The notes under the pieces are model-generated. The model was given only the letters and a program-made list of their open reading frames with translations. It ran no database searches and was not told the origin of the DNA. DNA of 64,000 nt from an uncultured Mucilaginibacter sp. Lineage in GTDB: Bacteria; Bacteroidota; Bacteroidia; Sphingobacteriales; Sphingobacteriaceae. Both the position numbers and the translations under genes were made by a program. The DNA lies in NCBI GenBank assembly GCA_903891475.1, contig CAITEP010000020.1:124001-188000 (forward strand), given 5' to 3'. This document shows, piece by piece, positions 25,127 to 33,930 of the stretch; within the stretch, counting starts at the first letter, position 1, and every line of letters starts with the position of its first letter.

Positions 25127-28072
25127 ATGTATCTTAATACCCACTCTCAATATAGTTTACGGTATGGCACCATGTGCGTTAAAACCATTATTGAGCTGGC
25201 CAAAGCCAATGGAATAGACAGGCTGGCTTTAACCGATATCAATAACTCGACCGGTATAATGGAATTTATACGCATGGCTAACAAGACAGGCATTACACCT
25301 ATTGCCGGTATGGAATTCCGCCGCAACCAGCACCTGTTGTACATAGGTATCGCGCTTAACCGCGATGGCATGAAAGAGCTAAACGATTTTTTAACTTTTC
25401 ATAACCTAAACAACCAGCCATTGCCCGATGTACCTTGGCATTTTCAAAACGCGGCCATTATTTATCCTTTTACCGGCGATACCGAAATGGTGCTGCGCGA
25501 AAATGAATATATAGGGATACGCTATAATCAGCTAAACCGCCTTTTCGGGAAGCCGTTGGCTGCCATAAAAGATAAATTACTTGCCCTGCATCCGGTAACG
25601 GTAAGCAGTAAAATAACCTACCGCCTGCACGAATACTTGCGTGGCATTGACCTGAATACCCTGCTCACCAAAGTAACCGATGAGTACAAATGCCAGCCCG
25701 ATGAGGTATTTTATCCCGTTGATAAGCTGCGCGAAAAGTTTGAAGCGTATCCTTATATCATCAGCAATACCGAAAAGCTGATGAATAGCTGCTCCATGCA
25801 GATACCCGATGAAAAATCAAGGAACCGAAAAACTTTTACAGGCAACAAGCAGGATGATTTTGCCCTGCTGCAAAAGCTGGCCTTGGAGGGAATGCTGTTC
25901 CGCTATGGCAAAAACAACAAAAAAGCATTGAAGAAAGTAAAGGAAGAGTTACAGGTGATTGATGATTTAGGCTTCGCGGCCTATTTTTTAATTACTTGGG
26001 ATATTGTGCGCTACTCGATGGCGAGGGGCTATTACCATGTGGGGCGTGGCTCGGGGGCGAATAGCACGGTGGCCTATTGTTTGCGCATTACCGATGTGGA
26101 TCCGCTGGAGCTTGATTTGTACTTTGAACGTTTTTTAAACAAATCGCGCACCTCGCCGCCCGATTTTGATGTTGATTATAGTTGGGACGAGCGCGAGGAT
26201 GTACAGGACTATATTTTTAAACGCTACGGCAGCAAACATACCGCCTTGCTGGGCACCATGAGTACGTTTAAAGATAGATCGGTGATTCGCGAAATAAGCA
26301 AGGTAATGGGTTTACCCCGATTGGAGATTGACAGCTTTACCGACCGCACCAAAAACAGCGATAACGCGAACAACCCTACCTTTAAAAAAATACTGGCCAT
26401 ATACGGGCACATGCAGGATATGCCCAACCAGCGGTCGATACATGCCGGAGGGGTATTGATATCCGAAGAGCCCCTTACCTACTATACCGCGCTAGACCTG
26501 CCGCCTAAAGGTATGCCCACCGTACAGTGGGACATGTACGAAGCAGAAGCCATAGGCTTTGAAAAGTTTGATATATTGAGTCAGCGTGGTATTGGGCACA
26601 TAAAAGAGGCCGCCCAGCTAATTGGCGAAAACCAGGGCAAAAAGGTGGATGTATACGCCATTAAAAAATTCAAGGAAGACCCCATTATTAACCAGCAACT
26701 TAAAACCAGCGATACCATCGGTTGTTTTTATATCGAATCGCCGGCTATGCGGCAATTGTTGAGCAAGCTTCGCTACGCCGATTACCTTACCCTAGTGGCG
26801 GCCAGCTCCATCATTAGGCCGGGCGTAGCGCAATCGGGCATGATGCAGGCTTATATACGCAACTTCCACGCGCCCGATAAAGTGGTTTACCTGCACCCCG
26901 TAATGGAAGAACAGTTGAAAGAAACCTACGGCGTAATGGTTTACCAGGAAGATGTGATAAAAATATGCATACACTTTGCAGGCATGGATGGTAACGATGC
27001 CGATATATTGCGCCGTGGCATGAGTGGCAAGTATCGGTCGAAGATTGAATTTGACCGCTTGGTTGATAAGTTTTTTGCGGGAGCCATTGCCCTTGGCCGA
27101 CCAAAAGAGGTGGTTGCCGAAGTATGGCGACAAGTATCTAGCTTTGCCGGCTATAGCTTCTCGAAGGCGCATTCGGCCAGTTTCGCGGTAGAGAGCTACC
27201 AAAGCCTATTCCTTAAAACTTATTATCCCATGGAATTTATGGTAGCCGTGCTTAATAATTACGGAGGCTTTTACTCGCGCTGGCTATATGTGCATGAGTT
27301 AAAAAAAGCAGGAGCCAAAGTGCACCTGCCCTGCATTAACCGCAGCGATGCCAAAGTAAAGATAAATGGCACTGAAGCGTTTTTGGGCTTGATAGGCATA
27401 CAAGGTTTAGAAGATAAATACCTAACCAGCATCCCCCCTGAACGGCAATTAAACGGTCCGTTTTTGGGATTGGAAGATTTTATAAAACGTACCTGCATTA
27501 CCCTGGAGCAATGTATTGTGCTGATAAGGGTGGGCGCGTTGCGTTTTACCGGACAAAGCAAAAAACAACTGCTTTGGGAAGTACATAACTACCTGGGTAG
27601 TAAACCCGCCGAAAAACCTGTAAACGAACTTTTTGCCATACCTTCTAAGGCTTACAAACTACCCCAATTACTAAATACTTGTTTGGAAGATGCTTATAAT
27701 GAATTGGAACTATTGGGCTATCCGCTTTCCCTGTCCATGTTTGATATGTTGCAGACCGATTACCGGGGCGATGTAATGGCTAAAAGCATGAACGCGATGC
27801 TGGGCAAAACCGTGCGCATGGTTGGCAACTACGTATGCGAAAAAACGGTACGCACCAAAAACAATAAACTTATGTGGTTTGGTACTTTTCTGGATGCCGA
27901 AGGGAACTTTTTTGATACCACCCATTTCCCCAACAATACGCCCAGCTACCCTTTTAGGGGCAAAGGCTGCTACCTTATTGAAGGTAAAATAGTGCAGGAT
28001 TTTGACTTCCCGAGTATAGAAGTACAGCGTTTTGCCAAACTGGATATTATGCCAAACCCGGTGGTGGGGTGA
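25127..28072 (+). CDS. dnaE2: error-prone DNA polymerase III alpha-like subunit
   Basis: 981 aa, about 200 shorter than the dnaE product. The polymerase core is intact: GRGSGANSTVAYCLRITDVD and the catalytic DFDVDYSWDERED, then ASSIIRPGVAQSGM, VYQEDVIKICIHFAGMDG and FSKAHSASFAVESYQSLF. The PHP domain has lost metal ligands: YLNTHSQYS instead of HLHVHTQFS, and ALTDINN instead of AITDHGN, so no PHP nuclease is expected. Paired with dinB, it fits a damage-induced mutagenic polymerase like DnaE2/ImuC. No imuA gene is adjacent. Start ATG gives the normal family N-terminus. Confidence 0.92.
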   Translation: MYLNTHSQYSLRYGTMCVKTIIELAKANGIDRLALTDINNSTGIMEFIRMANKTGITPIAGMEFRRNQHLLYIGIALNRDGMKELNDFLTFHNLNNQPLPDVPWHFQNAAIIYPFTGDTEMVLRENEYIGIRYNQLNRLFGKPLAAIKDKLLALHPVTVSSKITYRLHEYLRGIDLNTLLTKVTDEYKCQPDEVFYPVDKLREKFEAYPYIISNTEKLMNSCSMQIPDEKSRNRKTFTGNKQDDFALLQKLALEGMLFRYGKNNKKALKKVKEELQVIDDLGFAAYFLITWDIVRYSMARGYYHVGRGSGANSTVAYCLRITDVDPLELDLYFERFLNKSRTSPPDFDVDYSWDEREDVQDYIFKRYGSKHTALLGTMSTFKDRSVIREISKVMGLPRLEIDSFTDRTKNSDNANNPTFKKILAIYGHMQDMPNQRSIHAGGVLISEEPLTYYTALDLPPKGMPTVQWDMYEAEAIGFEKFDILSQRGIGHIKEAAQLIGENQGKKVDVYAIKKFKEDPIINQQLKTSDTIGCFYIESPAMRQLLSKLRYADYLTLVAASSIIRPGVAQSGMMQAYIRNFHAPDKVVYLHPVMEEQLKETYGVMVYQEDVIKICIHFAGMDGNDADILRRGMSGKYRSKIEFDRLVDKFFAGAIALGRPKEVVAEVWRQVSSFAGYSFSKAHSASFAVESYQSLFLKTYYPMEFMVAVLNNYGGFYSRWLYVHELKKAGAKVHLPCINRSDAKVKINGTEAFLGLIGIQGLEDKYLTSIPPERQLNGPFLGLEDFIKRTCITLEQCIVLIRVGALRFTGQSKKQLLWEVHNYLGSKPAEKPVNELFAIPSKAYKLPQLLNTCLEDAYNELELLGYPLSLSMFDMLQTDYRGDVMAKSMNAMLGKTVRMVGNYVCEKTVRTKNNKLMWFGTFLDAEGNFFDTTHFPNNTPSYPFRGKGCYLIEGKIVQDFDFPSIEVQRFAKLDIMPNPVVG

Positions 28073-28178
28073 TTGAAAACATATTTGCTAAAGAGTGTAT
28101 ATTATTTTATCAAAAATTCGCAACACGCTACGGTTACCTTTTCAATAATTATGGTATTAATTAAAAACCTAAAACACC

Positions 28179-28520
28179 ATGAAGTTTTTCTTATTTGCAA
28201 TCCTTCCATTAATTTTAATTAGTGCAGCGCCAACTTTACAACTAAAATTAATATCATTAAAAAATAAGGATAAAATAAATTTATCCATTGGGGCAATAAC
28301 TCTCATTAGCTTTTTGGCAGGTATCATATTTTCGATATTGTCGCCATTTATTTCAATGATGGGCTTGTCACCCGATATTAGATGCGCTACCGGATGCTTT
28401 GGTTTTTTGGGATTGGGATTTTTAATTACATTAATACTTGTGCCAATTATTGGTATTTTTAGCTATATGAGCTATCTTAAAAAACAGAAAAATACTATTG
28501 CAATTGAAAATACCAAATAA
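28179..28520 (+). CDS. small membrane protein, unknown
   Basis: 113 aa with an N-terminal hydrophobic segment (about 3-22) that may be a signal or anchor. Two further membrane helices lie at about 38-62 and 76-103. A GLSPDIRCATGCFGF loop with two cysteines lies between the last two. I recognise no family. It precedes the macro-domain gene, which has its own promoter, so there is no clear operon link. Confidence 0.6.
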   Translation: MKFFLFAILPLILISAAPTLQLKLISLKNKDKINLSIGAITLISFLAGIIFSILSPFISMMGLSPDIRCATGCFGFLGLGFLITLILVPIIGIFSYMSYLKKQKNTIAIENTK

Positions 28521-28572
28521 ACCACTCCTAATCGTACCACATTTAATTCGATATTTAATTAATTGCCCTTGA

Positions 28573-28580
28573 TAAATTTG
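28573..28580 (+). promoter_or_regulatory. -7 box of the macro-domain gene
   Basis: TAAATTTG matches TAnnTTTG and ends 2 nt before the ATG at 28583, so the mRNA is likely leaderless. Confidence 0.5.
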
Positions 28581-28582
28581 TA

Positions 28583-29095
28583 ATGATAGAAACAATACAA
28601 GGCGACATTACCAAAATAAAAGTCGATGTCATAGTAAATGCCGCCAATACTTCATTGCTTGGTGGTGGCGGTGTTGATGGTGCGATACACAGAGCAGGAG
28701 GTGGGGCAATATTGGCCGAATGTGAAAAAATTAGAAGTAAGCAAGGTGGCTGTAAGGTAGGTGAAGCAGTTATAACTACTGCCGGAAAGCTTCCTTCCAA
28801 TTATGTTATACATACGGTTGGCCCTGTTTGGAACAATGGTAAAAACAACGAAGAAGGTTTATTAGCTTGCGCCTATTTAAATAGTTTAAATCTTGCTGTT
28901 AATCATCAAGTTAAATCAATTGCTTTTCCAAATATTAGTACTGGCATTTATCATTTTCCAAAACAAAAGGCAGCCGAAATTGCCATTAAAACCATTAGTG
29001 ATTTTTTAGCTACCAATAGGCAAATAGAAAAGGTAATTTTTGTTTGTTTTGATGACGAAAACTATAAAATTTATATGGAACTCTTAAAATGGTAA
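28583..29095 (+). CDS. macro-domain protein, O-acetyl-ADP-ribose deacetylase type
   Basis: 170 aa, a single macro domain of the YmdB/MacroD group. Visible motifs are [43 protein letters not shown] and [20 protein letters not shown], in that order. The Asn pair and [10 protein letters not shown] loop are those used for deacetylating O-acetyl-ADP-ribose and removing ADP-ribose from acidic residues. Probably cytoplasmic. The nearby genes are small membrane proteins and give no pathway context. Confidence 0.95.
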   Translation: MIETIQGDITKIKVDVIVNAANTSLLGGGGVDGAIHRAGGGAILAECEKIRSKQGGCKVGEAVITTAGKLPSNYVIHTVGPVWNNGKNNEEGLLACAYLNSLNLAVNHQVKSIAFPNISTGIYHFPKQKAAEIAIKTISDFLATNRQIEKVIFVCFDDENYKIYMELLKW

Positions 29096-29257
29096 ATTTA
29101 TACTAAGCTTGTGTATAAATACAATTGTATGCGAAGACAATTATTAACTTACAACATTCAACTCGCTTATTGCTATAAACTTAGATAAAGGTGATATAAC
29201 TTATACCTCTTTTTACTTTATCTTAATTTATTACTTTTAATCAATTTAAAACCTGAT

Positions 29258-29656
29258 ATGACTAGACTAATACATCCTAACGCCATCAAATCATCCAACC
29301 TGCTCCGATTGTCGGCTTTGCTTATCCTTATTAGCTATTATTTATTTGACGATAGAGCGTCTTTAATTACAATGCTGGGCACCTTAGCTAGCATATGCAT
29401 TATAACTATTGCAGCATATTTAATAAGAAAAGGATATAAATGGGTACGATGGTTTTTATTGATAACTAAAATGCTAGATGTAATTTTCTTTATTACAGCC
29501 ACATTTTATAAGCTAAAAGTAAGTGAACTAAACATGTACGCTATAACTTTAATACATTTAATTCAAATTTTGGCAGTCGTATTGCTTTTTATTCCTTACA
29601 ATATACCTGAAATTCCTGAAGATTTTGAACAGCCAATAGAATTTACCGAGAATTAA
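29258..29656 (+). CDS. four-helix membrane protein, unknown
   Basis: 132 aa with four predicted membrane helices (about 18-32, 36-58, 63-83 and 92-114) and an acidic C-terminal tail rich in Pro/Glu. The KGYKWVRWFLLITKMLD stretch resembles small uncharacterised Bacteroidota membrane proteins. I assign no function. A 9-bp hairpin element follows its stop codon. Confidence 0.6.
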   Translation: MTRLIHPNAIKSSNLLRLSALLILISYYLFDDRASLITMLGTLASICIITIAAYLIRKGYKWVRWFLLITKMLDVIFFITATFYKLKVSELNMYAITLIHLIQILAVVLLFIPYNIPEIPEDFEQPIEFTEN

Positions 29657-29669
29657 TTAAAAATTGGTT

Positions 29670-30150
29670 TTGTATGTGAGGACACATACAAAGGGTGGGG
29701 AGGTGTAATGATTGAATTTTATGATAATATTTAAACAATGGAACTAATCGTTCTTCTTTTTGTACCTCCAATATTGCAAATCATATTTTCAATTTTGCAT
29801 ATTTCAAATAAAATCAAAACACCACTTGGAGTAATTGCCGTTTTGACACTTTTTTTTTGGCATAATATTTTCTGTATTGGTATCACGCTTTGAAGAACAG
29901 CAAGTAGTTTCAAATCGCAAAGATGGACATTGTTTAGATTGCGGTCTTGTTGGGGTTGTATTTTTATTCTTTGGGGTTTTTTTAACTATAATAATCACAC
30001 CCGTTATTCTTGCATTTTTTATACTTATCAAAAAGTATAAAACTAAAATTGATACAAAAGGCAATAATTTGTCCTAATTCAAAGCAATTCGCATATAAGT
30101 AGTTATATGTGATGACACATACAAGGGGTAGCGGTTAGGTGATTTTATAG
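29670..30150. repeat. two copies of a hairpin-headed direct repeat flanking a broken gene
   Basis: Copy one (about 29670-29728) begins with TTGTATGTG-AGGA-CACATACAA, a perfect 9-bp hairpin, followed by AGGGTGGGGAGGTG. Copy two (about 30103-30150) begins TATATGTG-ATGA-CACATACA, followed by AGGGGTAGCGGTTAGGTG and TTTTAT. They lie on either side of the frameshifted gene at 29738-30077, in the same orientation. Confidence 0.6.
29738..30077 (+). pseudogene. small membrane protein gene broken by a T-tract frameshift
   Basis: An ATG at 29738 opens a frame (MELIVLLFVPPILQIIFSIL...) that reaches a run of nine Ts ending at 29858. Read as is, it soon ends at a TGA near 29892. Removing one T joins it to the downstream frame (GIIFSVLVSRFEEQQVV..., ending KTKIDTKGNNLS at 30077). 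The joined product would be about 113 aa with three membrane helices and a HCLDCGLVG cysteine pair. The two halves fit well, so this is one gene. The cause may be sequencing error, decay or slippage at the T-tract. No family recognised. Confidence 0.6.
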
Positions 30151-30190
30151 CTAAAATTGATTCCAGGTTGTAGCGAAATGATACATAAAG

Positions 30191-30273
30191 TGTTCGATAT
30201 CGAACATAAAAAATATTATCAATTATATAAATTCTTATAAACCAATATTTTATATTGTGGCATAGCATTTGGC
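30191..30273 (+). promoter_or_regulatory. possible sigma-54 promoter with upstream activator palindrome
   Basis: TGGCATAGCATTTGGC at 30258-30273 approximates the sigma-54 -24/-12 element (TGGCAC, then TTGC; here GG-N10-GG). A perfect 16-bp palindrome TGTTCGATATCGAACA lies at 30191-30206, centred about 85 nt upstream of the expected transcription start, where enhancer-binding activators usually bind. No TAnnTTTG box is evident. Confidence 0.5.
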
Positions 30274-30297
30274 GTAATTTCAAAATATTTGACAATT

Positions 30298-32706
30298 ATG
30301 CTTAAAAACTACATTAAAATAGCCTGGCGAAATTTATGGAGGAGTAAGTTTTATACTACCATAAATGTTTTTGGGTTGGCTTTGAGTATTTGTTGTAGCA
30401 TCTTATTGTTTCAGTTTATTACCTATCATCTAAGCTTTGATAAATACCATCATAACGCAAAGAAAATTTACAGAGTAGTACATAGGCTAACTTTTGATGA
30501 TGGTATTCCGATGTATGACCAAGGCGCACCTTTGGCATTGGCCCGAGATGTAAAAGCAAATGACCCAAGGGTAAAAGAGGTGGGCGTTTTACTTCGGATG
30601 CATGATATCAATGTAGCTGTTACTCAAAACGATGGTGCCGATAGAAAATTATTTGCTGAGCATGAAAATATTGGCATTACGGATGGTCATTTTTTTAATT
30701 TGTTCGATTACCATTGGGAGCAAGGCAATAAAAATACAGCTCTTTTACAACCTCATACCGCTGTTTTAAGCCATACTTTAGCACAAAAATATTTTGGGAG
30801 CCAAAACATAATTGGTAAAACCATTAAAGTTGATAATAAAAACAGCTTTACCATTACAGGGGTAGTTACAGACCATCCAGCTAATACTCATATCAAATCC
30901 GACTTATTTTTATCACTATCCACCTTAAAGGACATTTATCCTGATATAGCTAAACCCTTAATAAATGATTGGGGTTTCATTAATTCCACTAATTCAGTTT
31001 ATGTAGAACTAGGAGATAATGTAAATCCAGAGGTTGTGGAGGATGACCTAGCTAAAATGAATATGAAAGCCCAAGGAGCAATGGCGAAAGCATATCATTT
31101 TATGATGTTACCCTTAAGCGAGGTACATTTTGATGGTCGGTTTGCCGGGGTTATTCAGCGTAATTTATTAACTATATTGGGAATTATAGGCTTAATGGTA
31201 ATGGTTATTGCTTGTGTTAACTTTATTAACATGGCCACTGCCCAAAGTTTTAAAAGAGCCAAGGAAATAGGAACCCGTAAGGTTTTAGGTAGTTCGCCAT
31301 TTGCAATATTTATCCAATTTATTTTCGAAACTGCTTATATAGTTGTTTTTGCTGCGCTTTTATCGTTTGTAATGGCTGCCTTTTTAACACCTGTTTTAAA
31401 TAATTTGTTGCAGGCACAATTAAGCTTTCATATTTTCAATGATAATCGCCTTCTGACATTTATTATAGTGATTTTGGTAATTGTAATATTTGCAGCAGGT
31501 ACCTACCCCGCGCTTATTTTATGTAATTTTAAACCTGTAAATGCTTTAAAAAATCAAGTTGGGGGTCGAACACAAAACACTAGTTTTACGCGCAAGGGTC
31601 TAATTATTTTACAAAATGTAATAGCGCAGGTGCTTATTATAAGTGCCATTTTAATTACTATGCAGGTTAATTACCTTAAAACAGCAAGCCTAGGTTTTAA
31701 TAAAAATGCTGTTTTAATGGTACCAATACCCAATAACGATAAAAACAAAACAGATTTTCTACGTAACCAATTGTTAACAAACCCAGCTATTACAAATGTT
31801 TCTTTTTGCTACAGAGCACCTGCATCCACATCCGACAATGGGGGTTCTATTAAATATGGCGACAGAGATTGGGAAAAGTTTGTTGGTCGTACTATTTTGG
31901 GTGATGCTGCATATATCAAAACTTTTGGTTTACGGTTAGTAGCTGGGCGCAATATAATTGAAAGTGATACAGCAAGAGAATTTCTAGTTAATGAACTGAT
32001 GGTTCAAAAACTCGGACTAAAAAGTCCTCAAGAAATAATTGGAAAAAAGTTTACAGCTGGCGATCTATCGAACAACCCTGGTGTTATTGTAGGTGTAGTT
32101 AAAGATTTCCATGCAAAATCTTTATACACTTCTATTGAACCTGAATACATCACAACAGAACGAAATGGATACCAATATGTCGGGGTAAAAATAAGCGCTG
32201 GAAACCCTTCAGCTATTATTAGTTACATTCAACAGAAATGGCAAATGGAATATCCTGATAATGTATTTGAATACCATTTTTTGGATGAACAAATAGCCGA
32301 TTTCTATAAAAAGGAAGATGTTTTAAATAAGATGATTGCTATCAGCGCCCTTGTAGCCATTTTTATTAGTTGCTTGGGTTTAATTGGCCTTGTTACTTTA
32401 CTTACCTTGCAACGAACCAAGGAGATTGGTGTGCGCAAAGTCTTAGGGGCATCAATTGCTAATATAACTGCCCTGTTGTCGGCTGATTTTCTTAAGTTGG
32501 TATTGTTAGCTATCATGATTGCTTCACCCATTGCTTGGTTTATGATGAACAAATATTTACAAGGTTTTGCCTATAGGATAACAATAAGTTGGTGGGTTTT
32601 TGGACTGACAGCTGTTATGGGGCTTTTTATAGCGTTAATGAGCGTGGTTTTTCAATCAATCAAAGCGGCTGTTGCTAACCCTGTTAAAAGTTTAAGGAGT
32701 GAATAG
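30298..32706 (+). CDS. ABC transporter permease, MacB/FtsX type
   Basis: 802 aa. It starts with MLKNYIKIAWRNLWRSKFYTTINVFGLALS, broken here as MLKNYIKIAWRNLWR and the first membrane helix (about 20-42). A MacB periplasmic core domain follows, then the first FtsX block near 285-400 with RAKEIGTRKVLGSS. A second set begins with a helix near 440, another periplasmic domain, and the last FtsX block with RTKEIGVRKVLGAS near 705. This is the duplicated Bacteroidota form. No ATPase gene is adjacent, so its partner is encoded elsewhere. ATG 30298 is chosen over a TTG three codons upstream. Probably a mechanotransmission or efflux role; substrate unknown. Confidence 0.93.
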   Translation: MLKNYIKIAWRNLWRSKFYTTINVFGLALSICCSILLFQFITYHLSFDKYHHNAKKIYRVVHRLTFDDGIPMYDQGAPLALARDVKANDPRVKEVGVLLRMHDINVAVTQNDGADRKLFAEHENIGITDGHFFNLFDYHWEQGNKNTALLQPHTAVLSHTLAQKYFGSQNIIGKTIKVDNKNSFTITGVVTDHPANTHIKSDLFLSLSTLKDIYPDIAKPLINDWGFINSTNSVYVELGDNVNPEVVEDDLAKMNMKAQGAMAKAYHFMMLPLSEVHFDGRFAGVIQRNLLTILGIIGLMVMVIACVNFINMATAQSFKRAKEIGTRKVLGSSPFAIFIQFIFETAYIVVFAALLSFVMAAFLTPVLNNLLQAQLSFHIFNDNRLLTFIIVILVIVIFAAGTYPALILCNFKPVNALKNQVGGRTQNTSFTRKGLIILQNVIAQVLIISAILITMQVNYLKTASLGFNKNAVLMVPIPNNDKNKTDFLRNQLLTNPAITNVSFCYRAPASTSDNGGSIKYGDRDWEKFVGRTILGDAAYIKTFGLRLVAGRNIIESDTAREFLVNELMVQKLGLKSPQEIIGKKFTAGDLSNNPGVIVGVVKDFHAKSLYTSIEPEYITTERNGYQYVGVKISAGNPSAIISYIQQKWQMEYPDNVFEYHFLDEQIADFYKKEDVLNKMIAISALVAIFISCLGLIGLVTLLTLQRTKEIGVRKVLGASIANITALLSADFLKLVLLAIMIASPIAWFMMNKYLQGFAYRITISWWVFGLTAVMGLFIALMSVVFQSIKAAVANPVKSLRSE

Positions 32707-32909
32707 GTTGAAATACTTAATGGTTTGCTATTACCTTTTTATTAAAGAACTAAGAGAATTTGTCTTTCTAAGTATCAGCCAAATCCTTAATATAGTTCAA
32801 CAGATAGAAATAAGTTCAATTATCAAATAATCTCTTTAAAAATTAATGTCACTTTTGGAGTGGCTTTTATTTGAACATTCATTCAATTACCTTCTGACCT
32901 ATCTTAAAG

Positions 32910-33716
32910 TTAATCTACTTTAAATACAAAAGTCATTTCGCCGTTTTGGTTACCTGTGGCTGGTACTGATGATTTAAATTTGGAATTTCTGATTGCTTCT
33001 TCGCAGGCTTGTAGCAGGTCAATTTCTGCTTTTGATTTTCCTTTTACAATGTGAGCATTTATGACATTGCCATTTTGGTCGACAGTAAAATCAACCACCA
33101 CTCTGCCTGGAACACGGTTTTTATTTATAACGTCGGGCGTCGTTACAAAGCTCCAGTTAGGCATATTTAAGCCACCTCCTGAGCCACCGGGGCCGTAATT
33201 ATTCACCAAAGCTGAGCCATTGTTACTGCCTTGGTTACCTGGTTTGGTACTGGTGCCATCACCTGCGCCTTGCCCTTTATTGGTACTGCCGCGGTATAAG
33301 GCATTTTGGTTAATTTGAGGCTTTTTTACCGTATTGGCGGGTTCGGTATTGACGGTATGGGTCGTCTTTTTGGCATTGGTAGCAACCTCAGCAGCATCTT
33401 CTGTATTTTGGGTAACCACCTTGGTATCGCCATTATCAGTTTTTGATTTTTGTTCGGTTGGTTGCGCGTCGGTAACCTTAACTGGCGTGCTTTTATTCGC
33501 TTTTGGTGATGTGGAAGGTTCTTCGGTATTGGTAACGTCTTTTCCTTCCCCTTCATCTGTTGTACCATAATTTACCAAAATACCACCAGTACCCTGATCA
33601 ACCACCAAAGGCGCTTCAAAAACAATAAAATAACATAAAGCAAACAAGCCAGCCAATATAATGCCGGTGGCTAAAAACGCTTTTGGATAATTATTTTCTG
33701 TTTTTCTTTTATTCAT
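32910..33716 (-). CDS. TonB-family energy transducer
   Basis: 268 aa. A cytoplasmic start rich in Lys/Asn is followed by one membrane helix (about 14-34), a long low-complexity periplasmic linker of Thr, Lys, Pro, Asn and Gly (about 50-195) and a TonB-like C-terminal domain. The latter has VPGRVVVDFTVDQNGNV and INAHIVKGKSKAE. It is last in the operon with exbB and exbD and would carry proton-motive energy to outer-membrane partners. A 207-bp gap full of simple repeats separates it from exbD, which may make its expression partly independent. Confidence 0.88.
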   Translation of the reverse strand: MNKRKTENNYPKAFLATGIILAGLFALCYFIVFEAPLVVDQGTGGILVNYGTTDEGEGKDVTNTEEPSTSPKANKSTPVKVTDAQPTEQKSKTDNGDTKVVTQNTEDAAEVATNAKKTTHTVNTEPANTVKKPQINQNALYRGSTNKGQGAGDGTSTKPGNQGSNNGSALVNNYGPGGSGGGLNMPNWSFVTTPDVINKNRVPGRVVVDFTVDQNGNVINAHIVKGKSKAEIDLLQACEEAIRNSKFKSSVPATGNQNGEMTFVFKVD

Positions 33717-33720
33717 TTGG

Positions 33721-33930
33721 AGCGGTCAATTGTCAATTGTCAATAGTCATTTGGTCAGTAGTCAATAGTTAGTGGTCATTTGGTGAGTGGTCAATAGTCA
33801 TTGGTTAGTTACTTTTAATTTGTTCTTTTTTTTTAATTTAAGTATAATAATTTATCTTACTCACTTACTCACTTACTCACTTACTCACTTACTCACTTAC
33901 TCACTTACTCACTTACTCACCACTCACTTA
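33721..33930. repeat. simple repeats, including an 8-copy (CTTACTCA) tandem
   Basis: 33721-33805 is an irregular array of GTCAATAGTCATT-like words. 33856-33920 is a near-perfect tandem of the 8-mer CTTACTCA, about eight copies, followed by CCACTCACTTAGG, which runs into the end of exbD. On the minus strand this reads GTGAGTAA and begins at the exbD stop codon. An open frame through it on the plus strand (33787-34059) is only translated repeat. Confidence 0.9.

Noticed and set aside
28583..29095. Defence island around the macro-domain gene
   Set aside because: No nuclease, toxin or other defence gene is adjacent; the enzyme looks like a housekeeping YmdB type.
33856..33920. CRISPR-like array
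   Set aside because: The unit is an 8-mer with no spacers; it is a simple tandem repeat.
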